Positions 9,445 to 18,535 of a stretch of DNA of 45,145 bases are shown here, one piece after another. This DNA comes from a bacterium (GTDB lineage: Bacteria > Electryoneota > Electryoneia > Electryoneales > Electryoneaceae), in the NCBI GenBank assembly GCA_019912845.1, contig JAIOHU010000138.1, positions 1 to 45,145 of the forward strand, read 5' to 3'. The position numbers and the translations under genes are program-made. The notes beneath the pieces were generated by a model, which did not search any database, had not been told where the DNA came from, and worked only from the letters and a program-made list of their open reading frames with translations. The first letter of the stretch is position 1; each line of letters begins with the position of its first letter.

Positions 9445-10626
9445 CTATCTTTTCATCGTGGACGTACCACGTGTGAATAAAATTGATTGTAACCGGGTAA
9501 ACAGTTGGTGTAGAACTAGTGCAGGTGACACATGGCGTTCCAGATCAAGCCTGGCACTCTCGAGTTCTTCAACAGCACTCTCAAAGTTCCTGTTCTGGCA
9601 GAATTTTGCGAATTTCACCAGTGCATCTTGTTTCCCGATATCACTATATCTTTCCGGTGCTGCATCATAACGCTGTACATCCTGCAGCCATGATGTCATC
9701 AATGGTAGTAACTGTTTAAGGTCTGATGACGATGATGATCCGGATAGTTTATCTATTTCAATGTCAATCTCGCCCGGGTCTCCACGAAGCAGAAGACGGA
9801 ATAGATCGACAATTTTTTGCATCTCTTCTTCCGGGTTTCCTTTTGCCCATCTTTTAGCCTCAAGCCATGAACCATTCGCCAGTCGGGCGGATAAATCAGC
9901 TTGATCTTCCGGAATATTTAATGAAGTTTGAAGTTGTTGAGATAGTAAATCGTTCTGCAAAGGAGCAAATCGTAGAATCTGGCAACGAGAGACAATCGTC
10001 GGCAGCAGGCGCGACTCCCGATCAGAGGTAAGGATGAACACAATTCCCGGAGGGGGTTCTTCAAGAAGTTTCAGGAATGCATTTGCCGCCTGCACTCGTA
10101 ATCTGTCAGCCTGACTGATTAAAACAACCCGCCACTTTCCGGAGTAACTGGTCATGCTGAATTCATGACGTAAAGTCCGAATGTGCTGCAGGAGAATTTC
10201 CTGCCCTCCACTAACCGAGAGACTCGTGTAATAATCCGTTGCCTTTTTATCAAGAACAGCATCTATCTCTTTCTGATGAGCTGCATTAAACGTAATTGAA
10301 GCGTCTTCATCATCTGATGATTTGGGTTTGGGTAATGGGAAAAGAATTTTCAGGTTGGGATGCTTCAGTAATTTCATTTTTGCGCACGATGCACAGCTTC
10401 CACAGGGGATAACATCCTTCGGCGCATCAGATTCGCCCAGGCAAAGCAGGATTTTGGCGAGGTCGAGTGCTACCGCCTCTTTTCCTGTGCCAGGTTGACC
10501 TAGAAACAGGTATGCGTGAGGAAAATGCCCGGAGTGAACCCCTCGAGCAAGTGTGGATATCAGTCGTTCCTGCCCGATTACTTGATCAAAACGGTAAATT
10601 TTGTTTTCTATCTGAAAAGTCGGCAT
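9445..10626 (-). CDS. holB: DNA polymerase III delta' subunit
   Basis: AAA+ clamp-loader subunit that helps open and load the beta clamp at the replication fork. The Walker A-like motif GQPGTGKE is at residues 43-50. The zinc module cysteines are C62, C75, C78 and C81 (CGSCASC), and the sensor-1 region contains IVSRCQ. At 393 residues it is a little longer than E. coli HolB (334), mainly through linker sequence. It is the second gene of the minus-strand operon, 51 bp after the envC-like gene and followed after 16 bp by ricT. The start ATG at 10626 has a GAGG about 10 bp upstream. Confidence 0.93.
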   Translation of the reverse strand: MPTFQIENKIYRFDQVIGQERLISTLARGVHSGHFPHAYLFLGQPGTGKEAVALDLAKILLCLGESDAPKDVIPCGSCASCAKMKLLKHPNLKILFPLPKPKSSDDEDASITFNAAHQKEIDAVLDKKATDYYTSLSVSGGQEILLQHIRTLRHEFSMTSYSGKWRVVLISQADRLRVQAANAFLKLLEEPPPGIVFILTSDRESRLLPTIVSRCQILRFAPLQNDLLSQQLQTSLNIPEDQADLSARLANGSWLEAKRWAKGNPEEEMQKIVDLFRLLLRGDPGEIDIEIDKLSGSSSSSDLKQLLPLMTSWLQDVQRYDAAPERYSDIGKQDALVKFAKFCQNRNFESAVEELESARLDLERHVSPALVLHQLFTRLQSILFTRGTSTMKR

Positions 10627-10677
10627 ACGCCGAAAACCTCAATCATCATGAATCTATATGAACACTCTGTGCCGGAA

Positions 10678-11967
10678 TTATCCAAGCCAAGCGAGTGGGT
10701 CCTGTTTGCTGGCTTTATGCCAGACCTCAAAATGGAGAATCGGTTCGTCGGACTGGGTGGTTGTGCCGACTGTGCCGATTACTCTTCCTGCTTCCACCTG
10801 CTCCTGCTCACGAATGAGCATTTCTCCAAGGTGGGCGTAGACTGTGTAATAACCGTCGCCGTGATGAATAAGGGCGGTGTTTCCATATCCACGCAAATAG
10901 GCAATTTTTGTACAAATACCGCCCTGTACGGCTAAAACCTCTGTGTCTTCCGGCACCGCAATGTCGATCCCGGGACTCTCAGTTAAGGTACCAGTCAGTT
11001 TATTCTTTTGCAACCCGAAACTTCTTACTACTCGTCCTTTGACCGGCCAGGGCAAGGCTCCCCTTGCTTTTCCAAAGGTAGCAAACACTGGCACCGCTCT
11101 AATAACAACTTCCATTCCATGACGGGGTCCGAGAATTAATTCCTGAGTCTGACCGGTCACACGTCGGCTCTCAAGAGAGGCAATCATGTCTGCAACCTCG
11201 CGAGCAGCCCGTTCACGTTCGGCAATCAGTTTTTTAAGTTCTTCAGTGTCGTTTCGTACTTCAACCAGTTTGGATTCGATCTGCTTTTTGTTGGATACAA
11301 GGCTGCTTCGCTCACTATTCTCTTCGTCCAAAAGTCTTGCTGCACGTTCGACAGCCTTCTCTCTGTTCAGTTTGGCGAGGTTCAGCTCCGCAATATGATC
11401 TTTAATCTCCAACCGTTGCCTGTCCTGTGCCGATCGTTTTTTTCGCAGGTTTGTGAGGTTACGAGCGTCTCGCTCCTGGATGCGTTTAACGTATATCTGC
11501 CTGCGGAAAAAATCACCTGGATTATTCGCAGCAAGCAAAAATCGAAGGGACTCTCGCATGCCTTTTTTATAGATAAATACCGCTCGACGTTTGATCAAAT
11601 CGGTCAAGTTTACAACTTCGCCATCCAGAACGGATAACCTTGATCTTGCTTTCGTGAGGGCATATTCTTCGTCCTGAATAACTGTGATATAACGTTTTAC
11701 CGCTTTCTGCTCATTTTTTACCTGAAGCTGAATCTCAGAGATCAACTTTTGTCGAGTAGCGATTTGTTGATCCAACGCTCCAATTTCATCAGCAAGATTT
11801 TTTTCGCCTTTCAACTGAATTTCTAACACCTTTGAAAGACTATCGACCTCTGCGCGGAGACGTTCGAGACGGTTGCGGGCATCTCCCTGCCCATACAGAG
11901 AGCAAGGCAACAACAGCAGTATAGCTATATAGATAACGTAAATGTTCAGCCTGTCGCGAACCAACAT
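10678..11967 (-). CDS. EnvC-like murein hydrolase activator (degenerate LytM/M23)
   Basis: Exported protein with a signal peptide (MLVRDRLNIYVIYIAILLLLP), a long coiled coil at about residues 25-270 and a C-terminal LytM/M23 domain at about 320-429, the EnvC architecture. The LytM zinc ligands are not intact: the first-ligand motif HxGxD reads SPGID, and the final HxH reads ILH. The central YAHL motif remains. Loss of these histidines is typical of EnvC/NlpD proteins, which activate N-acetylmuramyl-L-alanine amidases at the septum rather than cut peptidoglycan. The role is therefore inferred to be daughter-cell separation in the periplasm. AAGGG precedes the ATG. It is probably the first gene of the operon with holB, ricT and metG. 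Confidence 0.87.
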   Translation of the reverse strand: MLVRDRLNIYVIYIAILLLLPCSLYGQGDARNRLERLRAEVDSLSKVLEIQLKGEKNLADEIGALDQQIATRQKLISEIQLQVKNEQKAVKRYITVIQDEEYALTKARSRLSVLDGEVVNLTDLIKRRAVFIYKKGMRESLRFLLAANNPGDFFRRQIYVKRIQERDARNLTNLRKKRSAQDRQRLEIKDHIAELNLAKLNREKAVERAARLLDEENSERSSLVSNKKQIESKLVEVRNDTEELKKLIAERERAAREVADMIASLESRRVTGQTQELILGPRHGMEVVIRAVPVFATFGKARGALPWPVKGRVVRSFGLQKNKLTGTLTESPGIDIAVPEDTEVLAVQGGICTKIAYLRGYGNTALIHHGDGYYTVYAHLGEMLIREQEQVEAGRVIGTVGTTTQSDEPILHFEVWHKASKQDPLAWLG

Positions 11968-12261
11968 ATTGCCCTTAAAGTTGAAATTATAAAGTACGGT
12001 AAAATATAAACATCCATGAAATACATCAAGAGGTCTGGTGAATTGATCGATTGTTTAGCCAAGTCCTTCCGGAATGCCAGCTAACACAATGCTGGCATGA
12101 CGCGGGGTGAAGACGAATTAAGGGATAGTCAGATTTGTTGTGGAGATGATACGAGAAATAACTCCATGGATTATCTCGAACTTATACATTTTAAACATTA
12201 CAGATTGTACCTTTCCCTCAATTATATTGCAGTTGTATTCTTCCATTATTTGAGATAAAAG
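11968..12261. other. Divergent promoter region, envC-like operon / acr3
   Basis: Gap of 294 bp between divergent genes. It contains REP-like copy 1 and AT-rich sequence next to acr3. I found no gene and no convincing ArsR-type operator. Confidence 0.4.
12069..12108 (+). repeat. REP-like hairpin repeat, copy 1
   Basis: Stem ATGCCAGC (12074-12081), 9-nt loop TAACACAAT, stem GCTGGCAT (12091-12098), followed by GACGCGGGG. The same hairpin with the same flanks recurs at 29549-29594 and, inverted, at 22159-22190. It lies in the divergent gap between the envC-like gene and acr3. Confidence 0.75.
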
Positions 12262-13326
12262 ATGCCTTCTAAATATTCGAGATTGTCTTTTCTAGATCGT
12301 TACCTGACCTTGTGGATTTTCCTGGCGATGGGGGTTGGGGTGCTGCTTGGCTGGATTGCCCCTGTTGTGTCTGACTCCATAACAAAAATGTCTGTCGGGA
12401 CAACTTCAATTCCAATTGCAGTCGGCTTGATTTTGATGATGTATCCACCACTGGCGAAGGTTCGGTATGAGAACCTGGGCGAGGTTTTTCGCAACGTGAA
12501 GGTGTTGTCGATATCGTTGGTGTTGAATTGGGTTATCGGGCCGTTGTTAATGTTTGGGTTGGCGGTACTATTCCTGCGTGATTACCCCGAATATATGACA
12601 GGTTTGATTTTGATAGGGCTGGCACGTTGTATCGCAATGGTAATCGTCTGGAATGATCTCGCCGGCGGAAGCCGGGAATATGCTGCGGGGTTAGTAGCAT
12701 TCAATAGCATTTTCCAGGTTTTTCTCTACTCTGTGTATGCGTGGGTGTTTATCAAGGTATTGCCGACCTGGTTTGGAATGGAAGGCTACGATATTCATAT
12801 AAGTGTGAGTCAGATTGCTGAGAGTGTGTTCATTTACCTTGGGATTCCCTTTATTGCAGGATTCTTGACACGTTTGATCTTACGGAAGATCAAGGGTGAT
12901 GAGTGGTACACCAAAAAGTTTATCCCAAAGATCAGCCCGATAACCCTGATTGCGCTCCTCTTCACCATTGTTGTCATGTTCTCCCTTAAAGGTGATCATA
13001 TCATTCAATTGCCTTTGGACGTCTTCCGTATCGCGATCCCTCTGTTGATTTATTTTGTTCTGATGTTTTTGATTACCTTCTGGGTTGCAAAGCTCGCAGG
13101 TGCAGATTATTCACGTTCAGCATCACTATCCTTTACTGCCGCCTCGAATAATTTTGAACTGGCAATTGCAGTTGCTGTAGCGGTTTTTGGTATCCATTCA
13201 GGAGAAGCGTTTGCGGCAGTGATTGGGCCGCTTGTGGAGGTGCCAGTCTTAATCGCTCTAGTGGGTGTGTCTCTCTGGTTTAAACGGAAGTGGTTTGATA
13301 ACAGGAGAACTGTTTCCAATCCCTGA
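12262..13326 (+). CDS. acr3: Arsenite efflux permease, ACR3 family
   Basis: Integral membrane exporter of the bile/arsenite/riboflavin transporter superfamily that extrudes As(III), and sometimes Sb(III), using proton motive force. The 354 residues form about ten hydrophobic helices. The signature [16 protein letters not shown] carries the conserved catalytic cysteine (C123, the only cysteine in the protein). The conserved glutamate lies in [11 protein letters not shown] near the C-terminus. Length and motifs match the family well. No arsR, arsC or arsM gene is adjacent, which is unusual for an ars locus; it may be controlled from elsewhere. The Shine-Dalgarno is weak (GAGATAAAAG before ATG). 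Confidence 0.93.
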   Translation: MPSKYSRLSFLDRYLTLWIFLAMGVGVLLGWIAPVVSDSITKMSVGTTSIPIAVGLILMMYPPLAKVRYENLGEVFRNVKVLSISLVLNWVIGPLLMFGLAVLFLRDYPEYMTGLILIGLARCIAMVIVWNDLAGGSREYAAGLVAFNSIFQVFLYSVYAWVFIKVLPTWFGMEGYDIHISVSQIAESVFIYLGIPFIAGFLTRLILRKIKGDEWYTKKFIPKISPITLIALLFTIVVMFSLKGDHIIQLPLDVFRIAIPLLIYFVLMFLITFWVAKLAGADYSRSASLSFTAASNNFELAIAVAVAVFGIHSGEAFAAVIGPLVEVPVLIALVGVSLWFKRKWFDNRRTVSNP

Positions 13327-13373
13327 TCTTTTTTGAGTATTCTGTTGTCTATCGTAAAAATTAATTATACTGA

Positions 13374-13400
13374 AATTCAGTCGCTTATTTCGTCTGAATT
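13374..13400 (+). other. Hairpin between acr3 and the GDPD gene
   Basis: A perfect 7-bp stem AATTCAG / CTGAATT with a 13-nt loop lies 48 bp after the acr3 stop. There is no T tract. It may be an operator or an attenuating hairpin. Confidence 0.25.
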
Positions 13401-13455
13401 GATGCATCAGTAGTAAAAGTAATCTCCTGAGTAATTCAAACACTTGGAGGACAAC

Positions 13456-14373
13456 ATGAAAATCCGTGCGATTTCTGAGAGAAAAACCTTAGCCTCTTTT
13501 GCGATATTTTTTCTCCTTTTTCTCGCTCTCCAGCCTGTCCATTCAGCAAAACCAACGATCAACGAACTTGAGAATGCTCGCGACCTGCAACGATATATCC
13601 GCTGGGAAGAGGGTAGCGAAAAGCTTATCAGTGCCCATCGGGGTGGCCCCTTACCCGGTTTTCCTGAAAACTGCATAGCAACTTTTGAAAATTCACTGAA
13701 ATACGGACAATGTATTATTGAATGTGATGTGCGCAAGACGAGCGATGGTACTTTAGTTATGCTTCACGATGAAACTCTCGACCGAACAACAACTGGAAGT
13801 GGGTTATTGATCGAAAAAAGCTGGCAGGATGCTCAAAAATTACGACTGGTAGACAACAATGGAACATTGACCACATTCACTATGCCCACCCTTGATGAGG
13901 TCTTGATCTGGGCAAAAGGGAAAGCTGTATTAACCATTGACGTTAAACAGCCTGTTTCAGCGCAAGAAATCGTAGCCGCAATTGAAAGGAATAACGCCTG
14001 GGGTGTTTCAATTGTGATTACCTACACTCACGATCAAGCGAAAGAGTATTATTCTCTCAATAAAAATCTCTGCCTTTCGGTCAGCATACGTGGGATAGAG
14101 GAATTCGAGAGATTTAAGGACTCTGGCATTCCATTTCGAAATATTGTGGCATTTGTCGGGGTGCATGAACCTGATCCCGGTCTCTACCCACTTCTCCACG
14201 AAAATCATGTGCGTACGATTCTTGGCACCATGGGCAACCTGGATAAGTCAGCTCAAACCCGGGGAATTAATGTCTATCAGAATCTGTTTGAAAACGGTGC
14301 GGATATTCTTTCAACCGATGATGTGCCACTGGTCTCAGAAGCAATCGAAAAACTTTCTACATTGAAAAACTGA
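13456..14373 (+). CDS. Secreted glycerophosphodiester phosphodiesterase family protein
   Basis: GDPD-family TIM barrel that hydrolyses glycerophosphodiesters to sn-glycerol 3-phosphate and an alcohol. The catalytic pattern is visible: H61 in AHRGG, E71 in PENC, E89 and D91 in IECDV, and H104 in LHDETLDRTTTG. An N-terminal signal peptide (residues 1-30, ending PVHSA) indicates export. The start is taken as ATG 13456, because the TTG at 13444 lies within the GGAGG Shine-Dalgarno. The length (305 aa) is normal for the family. It faces the methyltransferase gene tail to tail with only 9 bp between. The periplasmic substrate could be phospholipid headgroups; the exact substrate is not readable. 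Confidence 0.92.
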   Translation: MKIRAISERKTLASFAIFFLLFLALQPVHSAKPTINELENARDLQRYIRWEEGSEKLISAHRGGPLPGFPENCIATFENSLKYGQCIIECDVRKTSDGTLVMLHDETLDRTTTGSGLLIEKSWQDAQKLRLVDNNGTLTTFTMPTLDEVLIWAKGKAVLTIDVKQPVSAQEIVAAIERNNAWGVSIVITYTHDQAKEYYSLNKNLCLSVSIRGIEEFERFKDSGIPFRNIVAFVGVHEPDPGLYPLLHENHVRTILGTMGNLDKSAQTRGINVYQNLFENGADILSTDDVPLVSEAIEKLSTLKN

Positions 14374-14382
14374 CCGCCATTT

Positions 14383-14787
14383 TCATTTTTTCTCCGCTTT
14401 CAAGCTGAACATGAGGGGAATTTTACCATGCAAAGGGGCGGGTAGTTTCCAGAAACGATCCTCTCTTACCATTCCCTCTAAAGCCGGATAGAATATTTTA
14501 TCGTATTCTCTAAAGTATTTGATCTGCAATCCCGCATCTATCAGAGAATTGATAATATCACTTATGCTCCAGTTCCACTCGTATGTCTCCACCGGTACTT
14601 TGAATTCGGGGTCTGCATAATCTGATTCCCCTGCTTCAAACCGGATAGGCTCTTCTCTGTTGAAGTATGACCATTTCAATTTCAGGTTTGCTGCTTCTAT
14701 TGATTCAATCGTCATCAAGAGAGGGTGGGTTTCCTGGATATAAAACTCACCACCCTCTTTCAGACAATTAGCGATAACCCCCCCCAA
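14383..14787 (-). pseudogene. Class I SAM methyltransferase, 3' fragment after frameshift
   Basis: C-terminal part of the methyltransferase whose N-terminal part lies at 14760-15197. The frame resumes immediately after the G8 tract as GGVIANCLKEGGEFYIQETHP, the usual strand 5 region after the SAM site, and ends normally at 14383. It has no independent start site with a Shine-Dalgarno, so it is not a separate gene. Adding one G (eight to nine) would join both parts into a protein of about 270 residues, a typical length for this family. Confidence 0.75.
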
Positions 14788-15197
14788 CCCTTCAAATCAC
14801 TCAGCCAGTTAAGTACGCCTTGTGAAGTGTATACAAGATCAAATGCTTCTACAAAGTGCGTCGGTAATTCATAGACACTGCAGCAGACAAAATCAGCCTC
14901 AAGACCCACCTGGCTTGCAATTCGGTTTGCCTGTTCGATGGAACGTTCTGAGAAATCAATTCCGGTAACCTCTGCTCCCATTCTTGCGAGTGAAAGTGTA
15001 TCCAATCCAAAATGGCACATCAGGTGAAGCACTTTTTTGCTTCTGATATCGCCAAGTTCGGCAATTTGAAGCTCGTCCAAGCTCGATTTACCTGCCAGAA
15101 ACTCAGGTACTCCCACAAAGTAGCGTCCGTACGTTTCAACGTGACGGTCTGTCACGGTATCCCACCATTTTCGGTTTATTGATTCGTGTTTTTTCAT
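14760..15197 (-). pseudogene. Class I SAM methyltransferase, 5' fragment before frameshift
   Basis: N-terminal half of a UbiE/Methyltransf_25-like enzyme (MKKHESINRKWWDTVTDRHV). SAM-binding motif I is VLHLMCHFGLDTLSLA, followed by the acidic loop VTGIDFSERSIEQA and the motif FDLVYTSQGVLNWL. The frame then enters a run of eight G (C8 at 14778-14785 on +), reads WGGLSLIV and stops. The homologous continuation is in the next frame. I use ATG 15197, preceded by GGAAAGAGG, rather than an upstream start that would run into the terminator hairpin. The break may be real inactivation, a phase-variable slip or a sequencing error. The methyl acceptor is unknown. Confidence 0.78.
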
Positions 15198-15247
15198 CCT
15201 CTTTCCATGATCGTGTTGTTGAAAATTTTCTGGGGCTTGCTCGAAAA

Positions 15248-15288
15248 CAAAAAAAGCGTAAGATTCACTCAAAAGCAAATCTTACGCT
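15248..15288 (-). terminator. Intrinsic terminator of the LamG protein gene
   Basis: On the minus strand an 11-bp perfect stem (AGCGTAAGATT / AATCTTACGCT) with a 12-nt loop is followed directly by seven T. It lies about 30 bp after the stop codon at 15320. A textbook Rho-independent terminator. Confidence 0.9.
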
Positions 15289-15319
15289 CATCTATCGTTT
15301 GGTCAAATGACCTTCGGGA

Positions 15320-17398
15320 TTATTTCAGAAGCATCAGCTTCTGAGACAGTGTTTGACCGTTGGTGGTCATACGTACAAAATAGACACCACTGGTAAGATC
15401 GCTGTCACCAAAACCGATTGTGTGTTCGCCAGCAGAACGTACGCCATTCAACAGAGACGCAACTTCACGTCCCATCACATCATACACTGCAATTTCCACT
15501 GTTCCAGCCTGTGGAAGTGTAAAGTGGATGCTGGTGCTGGGGTTGAACGGGTTCGGATAGGCTGTCAGGAGTGCAAATTCACTGGCAACCGCATTGTTCT
15601 GATCTTCAACTGAAGTTACATCGGCGATAACACGAACTTCAAATTCGTACTGATCAATACCAGCGTTGAAGGTATAGCTACTTTCACTGTTCATATCGAC
15701 TACATCACCATTGCTCAGGTTTTCAAGTACAAACTGGAATCCTTCAGGCGTTGTAAATTCGATGGAATTCCAGCTCAAAGTAACGTCTTCTTCCATGTTG
15801 GATACGACCTTGAAATCATAAACTGAAGTCCCGATTGGTAGCACATTCCGGATATCGTAGCTGAAACCTGTTTCTTCCAGTTCTGGAATCCAGTTTGGAC
15901 GAGTGATCAGAGTGCGAACAATCGCCTCATCCGGTGGAGATGGAGGTGCAGGGAAATCGAAATGGTGGTCATAGCCATTCGATGCGTTTGCATTTGCACC
16001 AATATAAAGGGCACGATCATAAATGGCATTTTGTTCAGCAGTGATATTCACAATCCAGTTGGCAGCGTTAATATCATCGCTACGTTCATCATCAAGCTCG
16101 CCATCGCCATTGTTCAAGTTTAACGCTGCGACTGGCAGTTCCATCGTGATACCTTCTTCGAGCACCAGCAACCAATAGCCAAACCATGGCTCAAATGTAG
16201 TCGTAGAAAAGTATCCTAGTTGTGGAGTGCAACCCCAGAGAACCGGAACAATCAAGCTTGAGTCGGCAGCTTCGGTCAAGGTGTAGGTGCCACCATCATA
16301 GTGGAATAACGCATCTTCAAGGTTCGCAGAAGCATTAAATGGATCACCTATGATATTCCAGTTATCTTCCAGCTCCCATTCAAAGGATTCTGTGTTTTCC
16401 AGACCTTCAACCTCGACCCATGTGGTATCGTGGGCGATTGCAAGCCAGTAGCCAGGGCCGGTGTAAACTGAATCTGGACGGAAATAGCCTGTTGAATAAT
16501 AGAACTGATAAAAGTCCCAGATACCGGGGATATCATCACCGATAACATTGTCTGGTGACTTTGGTGAATTGGGTTCGAGCGGAACACTCATCAGTGTCCA
16601 TCCCGGGTAGAACAGATGGCTGTCCTGTTCAATCTGCTGACCTTCGGGAAGATCAGAATCAATCCAGATGGGATCAAAGTTGTCTGGTCCTGGATCATCA
16701 CCGAGATAACCATCATGACCGTTTCCTGTGATATCCGTTACAGTCTGACCAGTACCTTCATCGAAATTATAGTAGGCAACAAGTCCCGCAGTTGGAACAG
16801 TAATACTGGATTCGAAATTATCCGCGATTTCCTGAGCAGTACGTGCAACATCCCAGACACGAAGTTCGTCAATGGCACCGTTCAGCGGTTCATCAAAATC
16901 GCCGTTCAACTGATCCTGGTCGATTCCGATATAAAGCGAACCGATTTCCAGGGTACCGCCTGGCATATTATCAACTTCTGCAAGCTGACCGTTGATATAA
17001 AGCTCGATGTCGCCATTTGCCTGACGTACAACTGCAGCATGGAACCATTCATTCAGGTTATATGCCGCACCTGGATCAAATGGTGTGGATTTAATATACG
17101 GGGTCAAACCGCTATTTTCCGGTGAATTCGGATACCAGTAAAAATGGGTATATTCATTGTCGTTACCCAGCTCACCAAATCCGGAAAATACCGTGGCAAA
17201 ACGGTCTTCGTTTTGTTGATCGATGTAAACCCAGTACTCAACTGTACATTCGGTTACACCATCAAGACCCGCAGCGTCCAGAACAGCAAAACGGGGATCG
17301 TCAACTCCATCAAACTCAAGTGCATATCCTGCGAAAGAATTGCTCGCAGAAAAGGCTAACAATACTCCAAGCACTAGAAAAAGCTTGAACATTTTCAT
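15320..17398 (-). CDS. Secreted LamG-domain protein with C-terminal sorting domain
   Basis: Signal peptide MKMFKLFLVLGVLLAFSASN ending near SFA. A LamG/concanavalin-like domain follows at about residues 25-200 (ALEFDGVDD, ECTVEYWVYI, NGAIDELRVWDVARTAQEI). The middle region has repeated W/Y-rich beta segments (GWTLMSVPLEPN, NWNIIGDPFN). The last ~85 residues are a FlgD-Ig-like type A sorting domain (AYPNPFNPSTSIHFTLP, VYDVMGREVASLLNG, SGVYFVRM, KLMLLK), the tail recognised by type IX-like secretion in FCB bacteria. LamG domains usually bind glycans or mediate adhesion; the ligand is unknown. AGGAGAAG precedes the ATG. The gene stands alone, with its own terminator and a 332-bp upstream gap. 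Confidence 0.9.
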   Translation of the reverse strand: MKMFKLFLVLGVLLAFSASNSFAGYALEFDGVDDPRFAVLDAAGLDGVTECTVEYWVYIDQQNEDRFATVFSGFGELGNDNEYTHFYWYPNSPENSGLTPYIKSTPFDPGAAYNLNEWFHAAVVRQANGDIELYINGQLAEVDNMPGGTLEIGSLYIGIDQDQLNGDFDEPLNGAIDELRVWDVARTAQEIADNFESSITVPTAGLVAYYNFDEGTGQTVTDITGNGHDGYLGDDPGPDNFDPIWIDSDLPEGQQIEQDSHLFYPGWTLMSVPLEPNSPKSPDNVIGDDIPGIWDFYQFYYSTGYFRPDSVYTGPGYWLAIAHDTTWVEVEGLENTESFEWELEDNWNIIGDPFNASANLEDALFHYDGGTYTLTEAADSSLIVPVLWGCTPQLGYFSTTTFEPWFGYWLLVLEEGITMELPVAALNLNNGDGELDDERSDDINAANWIVNITAEQNAIYDRALYIGANANASNGYDHHFDFPAPPSPPDEAIVRTLITRPNWIPELEETGFSYDIRNVLPIGTSVYDFKVVSNMEEDVTLSWNSIEFTTPEGFQFVLENLSNGDVVDMNSESSYTFNAGIDQYEFEVRVIADVTSVEDQNNAVASEFALLTAYPNPFNPSTSIHFTLPQAGTVEIAVYDVMGREVASLLNGVRSAGEHTIGFGDSDLTSGVYFVRMTTNGQTLSQKLMLLK

Positions 17399-17730
17399 CT
17401 AATCTTCTCCTGAATTATGAATGCTCTTTTTTTTGTGAACTGATTTTCCACTCAAGAAGCTGGCTACAGTTTGCCGAAACTGAAACCAGTATATCATTGT
17501 GTTGGATACAAAACTACGAAAGAAGTTTCCTGCATTGTCCCTGCGATGAATGCAGATTTTTAGAATCTTAGGTACGAATAATACACTAAATACAGCCGAG
17601 CTTTTTGTGACGAATCTCACAGCTCATTGCACGATATCCGTTAAGAATAAAGATAGCTCTTTTTAAACTTTGAATTTATAGTTATTTACAACCTAACCGA
17701 TTTTTTTCTCTGGAGTCATCTCCAGCGGGG
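17399..17730. other. Upstream region of the LamG protein gene
   Basis: No gene is seen in these 332 bp. They hold a CRP-like palindrome (17606-17621) and, next to the acetyltransferase stop, a CTGGAG-TCAT-CTCCAG hairpin (about 17710-17725). On the minus strand that hairpin is followed by A rather than T, so it is not a standard terminator. Confidence 0.4.
17606..17621. promoter_or_regulatory. CRP/FNR-family-like binding palindrome
   Basis: TGTGA-CGAATC-TCACA matches the core CRP half-sites exactly, with the standard 6-bp spacer. It lies 208 bp upstream of the LamG gene start, far for a class I/II activator site unless the transcription start is distant from the start codon. Binding is inferred from the motif only. 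Confidence 0.45.
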
Positions 17731-18489
17731 TCACTGTTTTGCTTTCAAAATATTTTTGAATCTTGCCTTACTAACATAATTATCTGCCACTACTTCATTG
17801 TTGTTCAAAACGGTTAGAACTCCGAATCCATTGTGGGATTGCTGTGCAATTGTGGGTGAAGTCAGCTCAATCGCTTCAAAGTCGAGATCAATTTCTGCTG
17901 CATAACCGCTGATGTCTTCTACACATTTCGCATGCATCGGGCACTGGTGGGCATAGTGCAACTGCCAGCTTTTACCCTCTCTTGTTGCATCCAAACCTGG
18001 TTGACTGAATTCGGGATCAGGGGCTTCATGGAATTTCTTTACCAGAAGATCAAAACGGTCTCGTTTGTCAACCTTTACAAATCCCTTTTTCTCGAACACC
18101 CCCGGACTGGTCATCCAGGGTCCTTCACTGGAAACGACAGCAACCCCATATTTTCCAAGTTCCCTTGCATCCTCAAGACACTTTTCGATTAATCTTCCTG
18201 CGTAACCCTTACCTGTGTGCTCCTTTTTCATGATAAAGAGGCAGTGAATGAAGAGGTATCCATCTGCTTTTACCGGACGCCAGGCATGTTCTCCGTTTGT
18301 ATATTCCAGAAACGCCAGCGAACCAGCTTTTTTATCGTGCACCAATAATATTCTGAGCCCCTCCTGCCAACGATTTTCAAGCCAGGCTCGTTTTGCTTTA
18401 TAACCGGGGTGTTTCGGGTTTTTTACGCAATAGAAGCCGTATTCATCCACGTTTGACGCATCAACAGTTACAATATTTGCTTCCGACAT
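17731..18489 (-). CDS. GNAT family N-acetyltransferase, YoaP-like
   Basis: GCN5-related acetyltransferase. The acetyl-CoA pyrophosphate-binding loop is HTGKGYAGRL (residues 91-100), followed by GVFEKKGFVKVDK, the usual final strand-helix of the fold. The C-terminal ~100 residues, with a CPMHAKC motif, resemble the extra domain of Bacillus YoaP-type acetyltransferases. Length 252. A strong AGGGGGATAA precedes the ATG at 18489. It lies 46 bp downstream of the small PGPGW membrane protein on the same strand and may be co-transcribed with it. The acceptor substrate is unknown; the paired cysteines could bind metal (inference). Confidence 0.85.
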   Translation of the reverse strand: MSEANIVTVDASNVDEYGFYCVKNPKHPGYKAKRAWLENRWQEGLRILLVHDKKAGSLAFLEYTNGEHAWRPVKADGYLFIHCLFIMKKEHTGKGYAGRLIEKCLEDARELGKYGVAVVSSEGPWMTSPGVFEKKGFVKVDKRDRFDLLVKKFHEAPDPEFSQPGLDATREGKSWQLHYAHQCPMHAKCVEDISGYAAEIDLDFEAIELTSPTIAQQSHNGFGVLTVLNNNEVVADNYVSKARFKNILKAKQ

Positions 18490-18535
18490 TTATCCCCCTG
18501 TAACGATTGGATTGTCTCGTTCAGCTCAGATGCAG

